DNA of 64,000 bases from Pseudomonas japonica (GTDB lineage: Bacteria; Pseudomonadota; Gammaproteobacteria; Pseudomonadales; Pseudomonadaceae). Location: contig NZ_FZOL01000019.1 of assembly GCF_900188455.1 (NCBI RefSeq), positions 1-64,000 on the forward strand. Reading direction: 5' to 3'. The stretch's first letter is position 1. Every line of letters begins with the position of its first letter. A program made the translations under genes and the position numbers. Below, one piece after another: positions 38,405 through 46,997 of this stretch. The notes beneath the pieces were generated by a model. That model was not told where the DNA came from, did not search any database, and was given only the letters and a program-made list of their open reading frames with translations.

Positions 38405-39216
38405 TGCTCACCTGCCCTCTCTGCGCCGCACCGCTGGACAAGCTCGACAACGGGGTCGGCTGCCCCGCCGGCCACCGTTTCGACCGTGCCCGCCAGGGCT
38501 ACCTGAACCTGTTGCCGGTGCAGCACAAGAACAGCCGCGATCCGGGCGACAACCAGGCCATGGTCGAAGCCCGCCGCGACTTCCTCAACGCAGGCCACTA
38601 CGCCCCGGTCGCCGCGCGCCTGGCCGCGCTGGCGGCCGAGCAGGCGCCAGGACGCTGGCTGGACATCGGGTGTGGCGAGGGTTACTACACCGCGCAGATC
38701 GCCGACGCCCTGCCGAACGCCGACGGCTATGCCCTGGACATCTCCCGCGAGGCGGTCAAGCGCGCCTGCCGGCGCAGCCCGCAGCTGACCTGGCTGGTGG
38801 CGAGCATGGCGCGGGTGCCGCTGGCCGACGCCAGTTGCCAGTTCATCGCCAGCGTCTTCAGCCCGCTCGACTGGCAGGAGGCCCGTCGCCTGCTCAGCCC
38901 CGGCGGCGGCCTGATGCGTGTCGGCCCGACCAGCGGCCACCTGATGGAGCTGCGCGAGAAGCTCTACGACGAGGTCCGCGACTACGCCGATGACAAGCAC
39001 CTGACGCTGGTCCCGGCGGACATGGTCCACGCCCACAGCGAAGTCCTCGAATTCCGCCTGAGCCTGGCCGCCCCCGCCGACCGCGCCAACCTCCTGGCGA
39101 TGACGCCCCATGGCTGGCGCGCCAGCGCCGAACGGCGCGCCGCGGTGATCGAGCAGGCGGCGCCGTTGCAGGTAACGGTGTCGATGCGTTACGACTATTT
39201 TGTCCTGCAGGACTGA
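38404..39216 (+). CDS. rlmA: 23S rRNA (guanine-745-N1)-methyltransferase RlmA-type
   Basis: RlmA(I) methylates G745 of 23S rRNA using SAM. The 270-residue protein begins with a zinc site (C4, C7, C20, H24 in MLTCPLCAAPLDKLDNGVGC then AGHRFD). The family segment GYLNLLPVQHKNSRDPGDN follows, and then the SAM-binding WLDIGCGEGYYTAQIADALP. It overlaps the dapE stop codon. I assign the I-type by lineage and overall match; the exact guanosine methylated is inferred. Confidence 0.88.
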   Translation: MLTCPLCAAPLDKLDNGVGCPAGHRFDRARQGYLNLLPVQHKNSRDPGDNQAMVEARRDFLNAGHYAPVAARLAALAAEQAPGRWLDIGCGEGYYTAQIADALPNADGYALDISREAVKRACRRSPQLTWLVASMARVPLADASCQFIASVFSPLDWQEARRLLSPGGGLMRVGPTSGHLMELREKLYDEVRDYADDKHLTLVPADMVHAHSEVLEFRLSLAAPADRANLLAMTPHGWRASAERRAAVIEQAAPLQVTVSMRYDYFVLQD

Positions 39217-39235
39217 GCCTTCCCGGAGAATCCCC

Positions 39236-39613
39236 ATGCGCCAACCCGATATCGAGATCTACCTGAAGGACGCCGACGTCGACCACAAACAGATCGCCGC
39301 CTGGCTGGAGGCTGCCCTCGGTCCATGCAGCGAGTGGAAGCAGAAAGGCCAGACCTTCAAGTGCACGGCCGGTGACATTCCTGTTACCTGGCTGCCCAAG
39401 GCCGTAGGAAAATGGAACAGTCTTTATCTGGAAAGTGACAAGACCCCGTGGGAAGACGACATCGCCTGTGCCCGCGCCGCCCATGCCGCGCTGAACGTCG
39501 AAGTACGCTGCGCGCCGGGTAGCTGGGTCGAGGAAGAAGGGGAAGAAGACGCCGACCGCTGGATTCGTATCAGCGCCGACGGCGAAGAAGAAATCACCTG
39601 GAGAACCCACTGA
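39236..39613 (+). CDS. Conserved hypothetical protein, small and acidic
   Basis: The 125-residue product starts MRQPDIEIYLKDADVDHKQI after a ribosome site (CCGGAGA). It is acidic near the end (VEEEGEEDADRW) and has no signal peptide or membrane segment. It lies 19 bases after rlmA, and a similar gene follows rlmA in P. aeruginosa as I recall. I do not recognise a domain. The high conservation in position suggests a real Pseudomonas core gene of unknown function. Confidence 0.75.
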   Translation: MRQPDIEIYLKDADVDHKQIAAWLEAALGPCSEWKQKGQTFKCTAGDIPVTWLPKAVGKWNSLYLESDKTPWEDDIACARAAHAALNVEVRCAPGSWVEEEGEEDADRWIRISADGEEEITWRTH

Positions 39614-39634
39614 CACGCTGTAAGTTCCAAGCTG

Positions 39635-39670
39635 CAAGCTGCAAGACGAGCACGATCAACTTGCAGCTTG
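39635..39670. terminator. Convergent hairpin between small gene and csp
   Basis: CAAGCTGCAAG (39635-39645) and CTTGCAGCTTG (39660-39670) form a perfect 11-bp stem with a 14-base loop, extended by imperfect pairing outside. It lies between two convergent genes, in a 75-base gap, and probably ends both transcripts. It lacks a long T-run on either side. Confidence 0.55.
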
Positions 39671-39688
39671 TGGCTTGTAGCTGACCGC

Positions 39689-39898
39689 TTAAAGTCCGAC
39701 TACATCCTCGGCCTGCAGGCCTTTCTGGCCCTGGGTCAGGCTGTATTCAACCTGTTGCCCTTCGAGCAGGGTACGGTGACCCTCGCCACGAATCGCACGG
39801 TAGTGAACGAAGACGTCCGCCCCGCCCTCACGCTGAATGAAGCCATAGCCCTTGGCGTCATTGAACCATTTCACACTTCCAGTCTCACGAGACGACAT
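39689..39898 (-). CDS. Cold-shock domain protein
   Basis: The 69-residue single-domain CSD protein binds single-stranded RNA/DNA and opens RNA structure. RNP1 is KGYGFIQRE, RNP2 is DVFVHY, and SVKWFNDAKG is at the start. The ATG at 39898 follows a GGAG site 8 bases upstream; a GTG three codons earlier is less likely. It has a long structured leader (about 93 nt by the -10 assignment), typical of cold-shock genes. Whether it is cold-induced or constitutive cannot be told from the sequence. Confidence 0.95.
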   Translation of the reverse strand: MSSRETGSVKWFNDAKGYGFIQREGGADVFVHYRAIRGEGHRTLLEGQQVEYSLTQGQKGLQAEDVVGL

Positions 39899-40004
39899 CT
39901 GTAACACTCCGGATTTTTATTTTGGACTCGCCTTGTCTGCAGGGGATTTTCGCCCCTGCGTACGCCGCTTGCGGAAAATCCCTGCAAGCGGCGGACCGAG
40001 TATA
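39899..40004 (-). promoter_or_regulatory. Structured 5' leader and promoter of the cold-shock gene
   Basis: On the minus strand a -10 box TATACT (39999-40004) would start RNA near 39991. The leader then holds two perfect hairpins: 10-bp arms at 39963-39972 and 39984-39993 (CGCCGCTTGC), and 7-bp arms at 39939-39945 and 39953-39959 (GCAGGGG). The GGAG ribosome site lies 3' of both. I could not see a good -35 box. Such leaders act in other csp genes as temperature-responsive elements; here that is inference. Confidence 0.55.
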
Positions 40005-40117
40005 AGACAGACATAAATTAAATTTCATGACCAGGCCGGTTTTTGCTCAACTTGCGCGGATACGGCACACTTGCCCGCTGTCTGTACTTGCGTCCCATAT
40101 TCCAGAGCACACTCCGT

Positions 40118-42613
40118 ATGACCCGTTCACCCTTGCGCCGCCTGATCTTCGGCGCCCTGCGCCGACTGTTGTACCTGTGGGTTCGCTCCGAGACCATCAA
40201 CCAGTCCTCCTTCACCCTCAACCTGGACCGCAGTCGTCCGGTGTTCTACGCGATCCAGTCGCCATCGCTGACCGATCTCGCCGTGCTCGACCGCGAATGC
40301 ACCAAAGCAGGGCTGCCGCGCCCGGTGCTGCCCGTGGCCGTCGGCAGCCTGATGGAGCCGGCCGCCTTCTTCTACCTGACCCCTGAGCCGGACTGGCTGG
40401 GGCGCCAGTACAAACGCGGCGCGCCGCCGACGTTGGGCCGCCTGGTCAGCGCGGTCAGCCAGCAGCCGGAGCAGGACGCGCAGATCATTCCGGTCAGTGT
40501 GTTCTGGGGGCAGTCACCGGCCAGCGAGTCGAGTCCGTGGAAACTGCTGTTCGCCGACAGTTGGGCGGTGACCGGGCGCCTGCGCCGCCTGCTGACCATC
40601 CTCATCCTCGGGCGCAAGACCCGCGTGCAGTTCTCCGCGCCGATCCACCTGCGCGAACTGGTCGGGCACAACAAGGGCCACGAGCGCACCGTGCGCATGG
40701 CCCAGCGCCTGCTGCGCGTGCATTTCCGCAACCTCAAGAGCGCGGTGATCGGCCCGGACATTTCCCACCGGCGCAATCTGGTCAAGGGCCTGGTGCATGA
40801 CCCGCTGGTGCGCCAGGCGATCCTCGACGAGGCCGAGCGCGAGAAGATCCCGCTGGCCAAGGCCGAGGCCACCGCGCTGAAGTACGGCAACGAGATCGCC
40901 TCGGACTACACCTACACGGCGATCCGCTTCCTCGAAGTGGTGCTGAGCTGGTTCTGGAACAAGATCTACGACGGCATCAAGGTCAACCACATCGAGCAGG
41001 TGCAGGGCATCGCCCCCGGTCACGAGGTGATCTACGTGCCCTGCCACCGCAGCCATATCGACTACCTGCTGCTCTCCTACCTGCTGTTCCGCAACGGCCT
41101 GACCCCGCCGCACATCGCCGCCGGGATCAACCTCAACATGCCGGTGATCGGCGGCCTGCTGCGCCGTGGCGGGGCCTTCTTCATGCGCCGCACCTTCAAG
41201 GGCAACCCGCTGTACACCGCGGTGTTCAACGAATACCTGCACACCCTGTTCACCAAGGGCTTCCCGGTGGAGTACTTCGTCGAGGGCGGGCGCTCGCGCA
41301 CCGGGCGCATGCTGCAGCCCAAGACCGGCATGCTGGCGATCACCCTGCGCAGCTTCCTGCGCTCCTCGCGCACGCCGATCGTCTTCGTCCCGGTGTACAT
41401 CGGCTACGAGCGGGTACTGGAAGGCCGTACCTACCTGGGCGAGCTGCGCGGTGCGAGCAAGAAGAAGGAATCGGTCTTCGACATCTTCAAGGTCCTCGGC
41501 GCGCTCAAGCAGCGTTTCGGCCAGGTGTCGGTGAACTTCGGCGAGCCGATCCGCCTCAACCAGTTCCTCGACCAGCAGCAACCCGGCTGGCGCGAAGAGC
41601 AACTGGCCCCGCAGTTCCGGCCGGCCTGGCTGAACGAAACCACCTCGCGCCTGGGTGAGAAAGTCGCCCGGCATCTGAACGAAGCGGCGGCGATCAACCC
41701 GGTCAACCTGGTGGCCCTCGCCCTGCTCTCCACCAGCCGCCTGGCCCTCGACGAGCGCGCCCTGACCCGAGTACTGGATCTGTACCTGGCCCTGCTGCGC
41801 CAGGTGCCGTACTCGCCGCACACCACCCTGCCGGAAGGCGACGGCCTGGCCCTGATCGGCCATGTCCGTGGCATGGACCTGCTGGCCGAGCAGCGCGATG
41901 CCCTCGGCCGGATCCTGTATCTGGACGAGCAGAACGCGGTCCTGATGACCTACTACCGCAACAACGTCCTTCACATCTTCGCCCTGCCGGCGCTGCTGGC
42001 GAGCTTCTTCCAGAGCAGTTCGCGGATGAGTCGCGAGCTGATTCTGCGCTACACCCGCGCCCTCTATCCGTACCTGCAATCGGAGCTGTTCATCCGCTGG
42101 GAACTGGACGACCTGGATGCGGTGGTCGACCAGTGGCTGGCCGCCTTCGTCGAACAGGGCCTGTTGCGCGAGGAAAACGGCGTGTACCTGCGCCCGGCGC
42201 CGAGCTCGCGACAGTTCGTCCTGCTGACCCTGCTGGCCCGGGCCATTACCCAGACCCTGCAGCGCTTCTACATGGCCACCGCGCTGCTGCTCAACAGCGG
42301 CCAGCACAGCCTCAGCGCCGAAGAACTGGAAGACCTCTGCGTGGTCATGGCCCAGCGCCTGTCGATCCTGCATGGCCTGAATGCCCCGGAGTTCTTCGAC
42401 AAGAGCCTGTTCCGCCACTTCATCCAGACCCTGGTGGAACAGGGCGTGCTGCGCCCTGACGAAGCCGGCAAGCTGGGCTTCCACGAGAAACTCGGCGAAC
42501 TGGCCGAGGGCGCGGCCAAACGCGTGCTGTCCGCGGAGGTGCGCCTGTCGATTCGCCAGGTGGCCTTGCACCGCGACGAGCACAGCACCAGCGAACAGCC
42601 CACGGTGGCATGA
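40118..42613 (+). CDS. plsB: Glycerol-3-phosphate 1-O-acyltransferase PlsB
   Basis: PlsB puts the first acyl chain on glycerol-3-phosphate at the inner membrane. The 831-residue protein has the acyltransferase motif I HRSHIDY (HX4D) in VPCHRSHIDYLLLSYLLF, motif II around GAFFMRRTFKGN, motif III FVEGGRSRTGRML, and motif IV VFVPVYIGYERVLEG. The ATG at 40118 (MTRSPLRRLIFG) gives the family length. An upstream extension to 40043 is rejected. Its substrate sn-glycerol-3-P and product lysophosphatidate feed the CdsA step encoded earlier in the window. Confidence 0.97.
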   Translation: MTRSPLRRLIFGALRRLLYLWVRSETINQSSFTLNLDRSRPVFYAIQSPSLTDLAVLDRECTKAGLPRPVLPVAVGSLMEPAAFFYLTPEPDWLGRQYKRGAPPTLGRLVSAVSQQPEQDAQIIPVSVFWGQSPASESSPWKLLFADSWAVTGRLRRLLTILILGRKTRVQFSAPIHLRELVGHNKGHERTVRMAQRLLRVHFRNLKSAVIGPDISHRRNLVKGLVHDPLVRQAILDEAEREKIPLAKAEATALKYGNEIASDYTYTAIRFLEVVLSWFWNKIYDGIKVNHIEQVQGIAPGHEVIYVPCHRSHIDYLLLSYLLFRNGLTPPHIAAGINLNMPVIGGLLRRGGAFFMRRTFKGNPLYTAVFNEYLHTLFTKGFPVEYFVEGGRSRTGRMLQPKTGMLAITLRSFLRSSRTPIVFVPVYIGYERVLEGRTYLGELRGASKKKESVFDIFKVLGALKQRFGQVSVNFGEPIRLNQFLDQQQPGWREEQLAPQFRPAWLNETTSRLGEKVARHLNEAAAINPVNLVALALLSTSRLALDERALTRVLDLYLALLRQVPYSPHTTLPEGDGLALIGHVRGMDLLAEQRDALGRILYLDEQNAVLMTYYRNNVLHIFALPALLASFFQSSSRMSRELILRYTRALYPYLQSELFIRWELDDLDAVVDQWLAAFVEQGLLREENGVYLRPAPSSRQFVLLTLLARAITQTLQRFYMATALLLNSGQHSLSAEELEDLCVVMAQRLSILHGLNAPEFFDKSLFRHFIQTLVEQGVLRPDEAGKLGFHEKLGELAEGAAKRVLSAEVRLSIRQVALHRDEHSTSEQPTVA

Positions 42614-42676
42614 CCTTCTGCCAGACGTTTCCTACAAGATGTCAGGACGTCGGCTACCATAAAATCCGCTAAAGTC

Positions 42677-42705
42677 CTGAATGCCGGCCCCAAGCCGGCA
42701 TTCAG
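42677..42705 (+). terminator. Perfect 12-bp hairpin between plsB and the lipoprotein gene
   Basis: Arms CTGAATGCCGGC (42677-42688) and GCCGGCATTCAG (42694-42705) enclose a 5-base loop. The hairpin ends 5 bases before the ribosome site GGAGA of the next gene and has only a weak T-run (ATTCT). It may be a plsB terminator, or a leader structure acting on translation of the lipoprotein gene. Confidence 0.55.
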
Positions 42706-42719
42706 ATTCTGGAGACCTC

Positions 42720-43118
42720 ATGAAAAAACTCTTCCTGCTGTGCTGCGCCTCGCTGCTCGCCGCCTGTTCCAGCCACAGCCCCGCCAACAAAGCCAGCCTC
42801 GATGGCGAAGTGTTCTACCTGCAACGTATCGCCCTGCCACCCAGCGCAACCCTGAATGTCGCCCTGCAGGACATTTCCCTGGCCGACGCCCCGGCGGTGA
42901 CCCTCGCCAGCCAGAACGGTCCGGTCAAGGGCCAGGTGCCACTGCCCTTCCATCTGTCCTACGACCCCGCCCAGCTCAAGCCTGGCCACCGTTATGCGGT
43001 CAGCGCGCGAATCGAGCTGGATGGCAAGCTGTTGTTCATCAACACCGAGCAGCACAGCGTTAAACTCGACGGCAGCGATCCGCAACCGCTGCGCATCAGG
43101 GTTGACGCGGTTCGCTGA
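42720..43118 (+). CDS. YbaY-family lipoprotein
   Basis: The 132-residue precursor has a lipobox signal (MKKLFLLCCASLLAACSS, Cys at about residue 16). A beta-rich domain follows with LDGEVFYLQRIALPPSATLNVALQDISLADAP and PLPFHLSYDPAQLKPGHRYAVSARIELDGKLLF. This is the YbaY/YscW-type domain found in pilotin-like and HslJ-like lipoproteins. The residues after Cys (SS) would allow outer-membrane sorting. The start at 42720 is set by the signal peptide and GGAGA site. Specific role unknown. Confidence 0.85.
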   Translation: MKKLFLLCCASLLAACSSHSPANKASLDGEVFYLQRIALPPSATLNVALQDISLADAPAVTLASQNGPVKGQVPLPFHLSYDPAQLKPGHRYAVSARIELDGKLLFINTEQHSVKLDGSDPQPLRIRVDAVR

Positions 43119-43154
43119 TTCTTTCGTTCACCCGTTCCGATCAAGGATGCCACC

Positions 43155-43844
43155 ATGTTCCGCCGTACCCTCACCTTCACCGGCCTGTGCGCCGGCCTGC
43201 TGCTGTCAGCCAGTGCCATGGCGCTGTCCCTGGGCGACCTGAGCCAGAACGACGCCGCCGGCGGCCTCAAGGATGCCCTCAGCCAGGGCGCGCAGATCGC
43301 CGTCAAGCAACTGGGCAAGCCCGGCGGGTTCAGCAATGACCCCGAGGTGCGCATCGAACTGCCGGGCAACCTCGGCAAGGCGGCGAAGAAGATGAAACAG
43401 TTCGGCATGGGGGCCCAGGTCGAGGAACTGGAAACCAGCATGAACAAGGCCGCCGAAGCCGCCGTGCCGCAAGCCCAGGCGATCCTGCTGGATGCGGTGA
43501 AGAAGATGACCGTGGACGACGCCAAGGGAATCCTCAGCGGCGGCAACGACTCCGCGACCCAATACCTGAGCAAGACCAGCCGCGAGCAGATCCGCGAGAA
43601 GTTCCTGCCCATCGTCAAGGCGGCCACCGACAAGGTCGGCGTGGCCCAGAAGTACAACCAGTTCGCCGGCCAGGCCGCGGCCTTCGGCGTGGTCGATCAG
43701 AAGAGCGCCAATATCGAGGGTTATGTGACCGAGCAGGCGCTGAATGGTCTGTTCGAGATGATCGGCAAGCAGGAAGCCAGCATTCGCGAAAACCCGGCGG
43801 CAGCGGCGACCAGCCTGGCGAAGAAGGTGTTCGGCGCGCTTTGA
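43155..43844 (+). CDS. DUF4197 secreted protein
   Basis: The 229-residue precursor has a Sec signal peptide (MFRRTLTFTGLCAGLLLSASAMA). Its helical body matches DUF4197, with GGLKDALSQGAQIAVKQLGKPGGFSNDPEVRIELPGNL and the later QKSANIEGYVTEQALNGLFEMIGKQEASIRENP. Function is unknown and periplasmic location is inferred. It follows the lipoprotein gene by 36 bases, so the two probably share a transcript, and it is convergent with the RND pump genes. Confidence 0.88.
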   Translation: MFRRTLTFTGLCAGLLLSASAMALSLGDLSQNDAAGGLKDALSQGAQIAVKQLGKPGGFSNDPEVRIELPGNLGKAAKKMKQFGMGAQVEELETSMNKAAEAAVPQAQAILLDAVKKMTVDDAKGILSGGNDSATQYLSKTSREQIREKFLPIVKAATDKVGVAQKYNQFAGQAAAFGVVDQKSANIEGYVTEQALNGLFEMIGKQEASIRENPAAAATSLAKKVFGAL

Positions 43845-43868
43845 TCTGATCCGCTGATCGAAAGAACG

Positions 43869-43914
43869 ACGCGGCCCCTGTGGGCGGGTTCACCCGCTCC
43901 CACAGGGGCCGCGT
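43869..43914. repeat. REP-type 16-bp palindrome / bidirectional terminator
   Basis: Perfect 16-base arms, ACGCGGCCCCTGTGGG (43869-43884) and its complement (43899-43914), surround a 14-base loop that itself has a small stem (CGGG/CCCG). It fills the gap between two convergent genes. The sequence CCTGTGGG is typical of intergenic palindromes in fluorescent pseudomonads. Confidence 0.7.
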
Positions 43915-43919
43915 CATAT

Positions 43920-46900
43920 TCACTCTTCCTTCCTGACCCTGAACCACGCCGCATACAACGCCGGCAGGAACAGCAAGGTCAACGCCGTCGCCACGATCAA
44001 CCCACCCATGATCGCCACCGCCATCGGTCCGAAGAACACGCTGCGCGACAGCGGGATCATTGCCAGCACCGCCGCCAGCGCGGTCAGCACGATCGGCCGG
44101 AAACGCCGCACCGTGGCCTCGATGATCGCCTGCCAGCGCCCCAGTCCCGCCGCGATGTCCTGCTCGATCTGATCCACCAGGATCACCGAGTTGCGCATGA
44201 TCATCCCCGACAGGGCAATGGTCCCGAGCATGGCGACGAAGCCGAACGGCTGGCGGAACACCATCAGGAACAGCACCACGCCGATCAGGCCCAGCGGCGC
44301 GGTGAGGAAGACCATGGCCGTGCGCGAGAAACTGCGCAGTTGCAGCATCAGCAGGGTCAGCACCACCACGACGAACAGCGGCACGCCCGCGTTCACCGAG
44401 TTCTGCCCGCGGGCCGAGTCCTCCACGGTGCCGCCGACCTCCAGCAGATAGCCGTCCGGCAACTGCGCGCGAACCGGCTCCAGGGTCGGCAGGATCTGCT
44501 TGACCAGGGTCGCCGGCTGGTCCTTGCCGTAGATGTCGGTGCGCACGGTGACGTTGGGCAGGCGGTTGCGGTGCCAGATGATGCCTTCCTCGAAACCGTA
44601 CTCCAGGGTCGCCACCTGCGACAGGGCGATACTGCGGCCGTTGTCGGTGGGCACCGAGAGACTGGCCAGATGGTCGAGTTCGGTACGCTCCTGCTCGGTG
44701 CCGCGCAGCAGGATCTCGATCAGCTCATTGTCCTCGCGGTACTGGCTGACGCTGCTGCCGGTCAGCGAACTCTGCAGGAAACGCGACAGGGCGGCGGTGC
44801 TCACGCCGAGGGCGCGGGCGCGGTCCTGATCGATGTTCAGGTAGACCACCTTGCTCGGCTCTTCCCAGTCCAGGTGGACGTTGGCCACATGCGGGTTCTC
44901 GCGCACCTTGGCCGCCACCTTGCGCGCCAGGGCGCGGACTTCCTCGATATGTTCGCCGGTGATGCGGAACTGCACCGGGTAGCCCACGGGCGGACCGTTC
45001 TCCAGACGGGTGACCCGCGAGCGCAGATCGGGGAACTGCTCGTTCAGCGTATCGATCAGCCAGGTACGCAGGACCTCGCGCTCCTCGATGGTTTTTGCCA
45101 GGACAACGAACTGCGCGAAGCTGGCCGCCGGCAATTGCTGGTCCAGCGGCAGGTAGAAGCGCGGCGAGCCGGTCCCGACATAGGCCACGTAGTTGTCGAT
45201 GCCTTCGCGCTGCTTGAGCATCTCCTCCAGACGCTTGACCTGCTCCGCGGTGTTGCTCAGCGAGGCGCCCTCGGTCAGCTTAAGGTCGACCATCAGTTCC
45301 AGGCGCCCGGACGCCGGGAAGAACTGCTGTTCGACGAAACGGAAACTCATGACGCTTGCGACGAACAGCGCCACGGTCAGCACGATCACCGTCTTGCGTC
45401 GGCTCACGCACCAACCGACAAGACGCCGGATGCGCTGGTAGAACGGCGTGCCATACGGGTCGGTCTCGCCGTCCTCGGTGGTGCCGTGCTTCTTCGCATG
45501 CAACTTGGCCAGGTCCGGCAGCAGGCGCTCGCCCAGGTAAGGCACGAACACCACCGCGGCGATCCACGAGGCCAGCAGGGCGATGGTCACCACCTGGAAG
45601 ATCGAGCGGGTGTATTCACCGGTGCCGGACTGCGCGGTGGCGATGGGCAGGAAACCCGCCGCGGTGATCAGGGTGCCGGTGAGCATGGGGAACGCCGTGC
45701 TGGTCCAGGCATAGCTGGCCGCCTTGAGCCGGTCGAACCCCTGCTCCATCTTGATCGCCATCATCTCCACGGCAATGATCGCGTCGTCCACCAGCAGGCC
45801 CAGGGCCAGCACCAGTGCCCCGAGGGAAATCTTGTGCAGGCCGATGCCCAGGTAATACATGGTGGCAAAGGTCATCGCCAGCACCAGCGGAATCGCCAGG
45901 GCCACCACCAGGCCGGTGCGCATGCCGAGGGAGAAGAAGCTCACCAGCAACACGATGGCCAGCGCTTCCACCAGGACCCGGACGAACTCGCCCACGCCGG
46001 TCTTCACCGCCGCTGGCTGATCGGAGACCTTGCGCAGTTCCATGCCCGCCGGCAGGTTGCTGGCGATGCGGGCGAACTCGGCTTCCAGGGCCTTGCCCAG
46101 CACCAGGATGTCACCGCCGGCCTTCATCGACACCGCCAGGCCGATGGCGTCCTCGCCCATGAAGCGCATGCGCGGCGCGGGTGGATCGTTGAAGCCGCGA
46201 TGCACCTGGGCCACGTCGCCGATGCGGAAGGTGCGCTCGCCGACGCGAATGGGGAACTGCTCGATCTGCTCGACACTGTCGAAACGCCCGGTGACCCGCA
46301 GTTGCAGGCGCTCGCTCGCGGTCTCGAAGAAGCCCGCGGTGCTCACCGCGTTCTGTTCCTCCAGGGCCTTCTGCACCACTTCCAGCGGCAGGCCGAGGGT
46401 GGACAGCTTGGTGTTGGACAACTCGATCCAGATCTTCTCGTCCTGCAGGCCGAGAAGATCGACCTTGCCCACGTCCTTGACCCGCTGCAGCCGGATCTGC
46501 ACGCGGTCGGCGTAGTCCTTGAGCACGGCGTAGTCGAAACCCTTGCCGGTCAGCGCGTAGATATTGCCGAAGGTGGTACCGAACTCGTCGTTGAAGAACG
46601 GCCCCTGGATGCCCGGCGGCAGACTCTGGCGGATGTCCGCGGTCTTCTTGCGGATCTGGTACCAGAGCTCGGGAACATCCGCCGAGTGCATGGAGTCGCG
46701 GGCCATGAAGGTGACCTGGGACTCGCCAGGGCGCGAGAACGAGACGATCTTTTCGTACTCGCCGGTCTCCATCAGCTTCTTTTCGATGCGCTCGGTGACC
46801 TGGCGCGAGACTTCCTCGGCGCTGGCACCCGGCCACAGGGTACGGATGACCATGGCCTTGAAGGTGAACGGCGGGTCTTCGCTCTGGCCGAGCTTGGTGT

Positions 46901-46991
46901 AGGACAGCGCTCCGACGATCGCCAGCAGGAGCATCAGGAACAGCACGATCTGCCGATTGCGCAGGGCCCAGGCGGAAAGGTTGAAACCCAT
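43920..46991 (-). CDS. RND efflux transporter, MexK-like
   Basis: This is an inner-membrane proton-driven drug exporter of the RND class. The 1023-residue protein has a first membrane segment (RQIVLFLMLLLAIVGALSYTKLG), two large periplasmic porter loops and the TM4 proton-relay pair D402-D403 in LGLLVDDAIIAVEMM. It also carries the GX3GX3GX3G-like sequences and late PLGLIGVVLFLMVFRQPFGFVAMLG. It is co-transcribed with the upstream adaptor gene (6-base gap). No outer-membrane channel gene is present, as in mexJK, which borrows OprM. Best match by recall is P. aeruginosa MexK. Confidence 0.88.
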   Translation of the reverse strand: MGFNLSAWALRNRQIVLFLMLLLAIVGALSYTKLGQSEDPPFTFKAMVIRTLWPGASAEEVSRQVTERIEKKLMETGEYEKIVSFSRPGESQVTFMARDSMHSADVPELWYQIRKKTADIRQSLPPGIQGPFFNDEFGTTFGNIYALTGKGFDYAVLKDYADRVQIRLQRVKDVGKVDLLGLQDEKIWIELSNTKLSTLGLPLEVVQKALEEQNAVSTAGFFETASERLQLRVTGRFDSVEQIEQFPIRVGERTFRIGDVAQVHRGFNDPPAPRMRFMGEDAIGLAVSMKAGGDILVLGKALEAEFARIASNLPAGMELRKVSDQPAAVKTGVGEFVRVLVEALAIVLLVSFFSLGMRTGLVVALAIPLVLAMTFATMYYLGIGLHKISLGALVLALGLLVDDAIIAVEMMAIKMEQGFDRLKAASYAWTSTAFPMLTGTLITAAGFLPIATAQSGTGEYTRSIFQVVTIALLASWIAAVVFVPYLGERLLPDLAKLHAKKHGTTEDGETDPYGTPFYQRIRRLVGWCVSRRKTVIVLTVALFVASVMSFRFVEQQFFPASGRLELMVDLKLTEGASLSNTAEQVKRLEEMLKQREGIDNYVAYVGTGSPRFYLPLDQQLPAASFAQFVVLAKTIEEREVLRTWLIDTLNEQFPDLRSRVTRLENGPPVGYPVQFRITGEHIEEVRALARKVAAKVRENPHVANVHLDWEEPSKVVYLNIDQDRARALGVSTAALSRFLQSSLTGSSVSQYREDNELIEILLRGTEQERTELDHLASLSVPTDNGRSIALSQVATLEYGFEEGIIWHRNRLPNVTVRTDIYGKDQPATLVKQILPTLEPVRAQLPDGYLLEVGGTVEDSARGQNSVNAGVPLFVVVVLTLLMLQLRSFSRTAMVFLTAPLGLIGVVLFLMVFRQPFGFVAMLGTIALSGMIMRNSVILVDQIEQDIAAGLGRWQAIIEATVRRFRPIVLTALAAVLAMIPLSRSVFFGPMAVAIMGGLIVATALTLLFLPALYAAWFRVRKEE

Positions 46992-46997
46992 CGGGAC

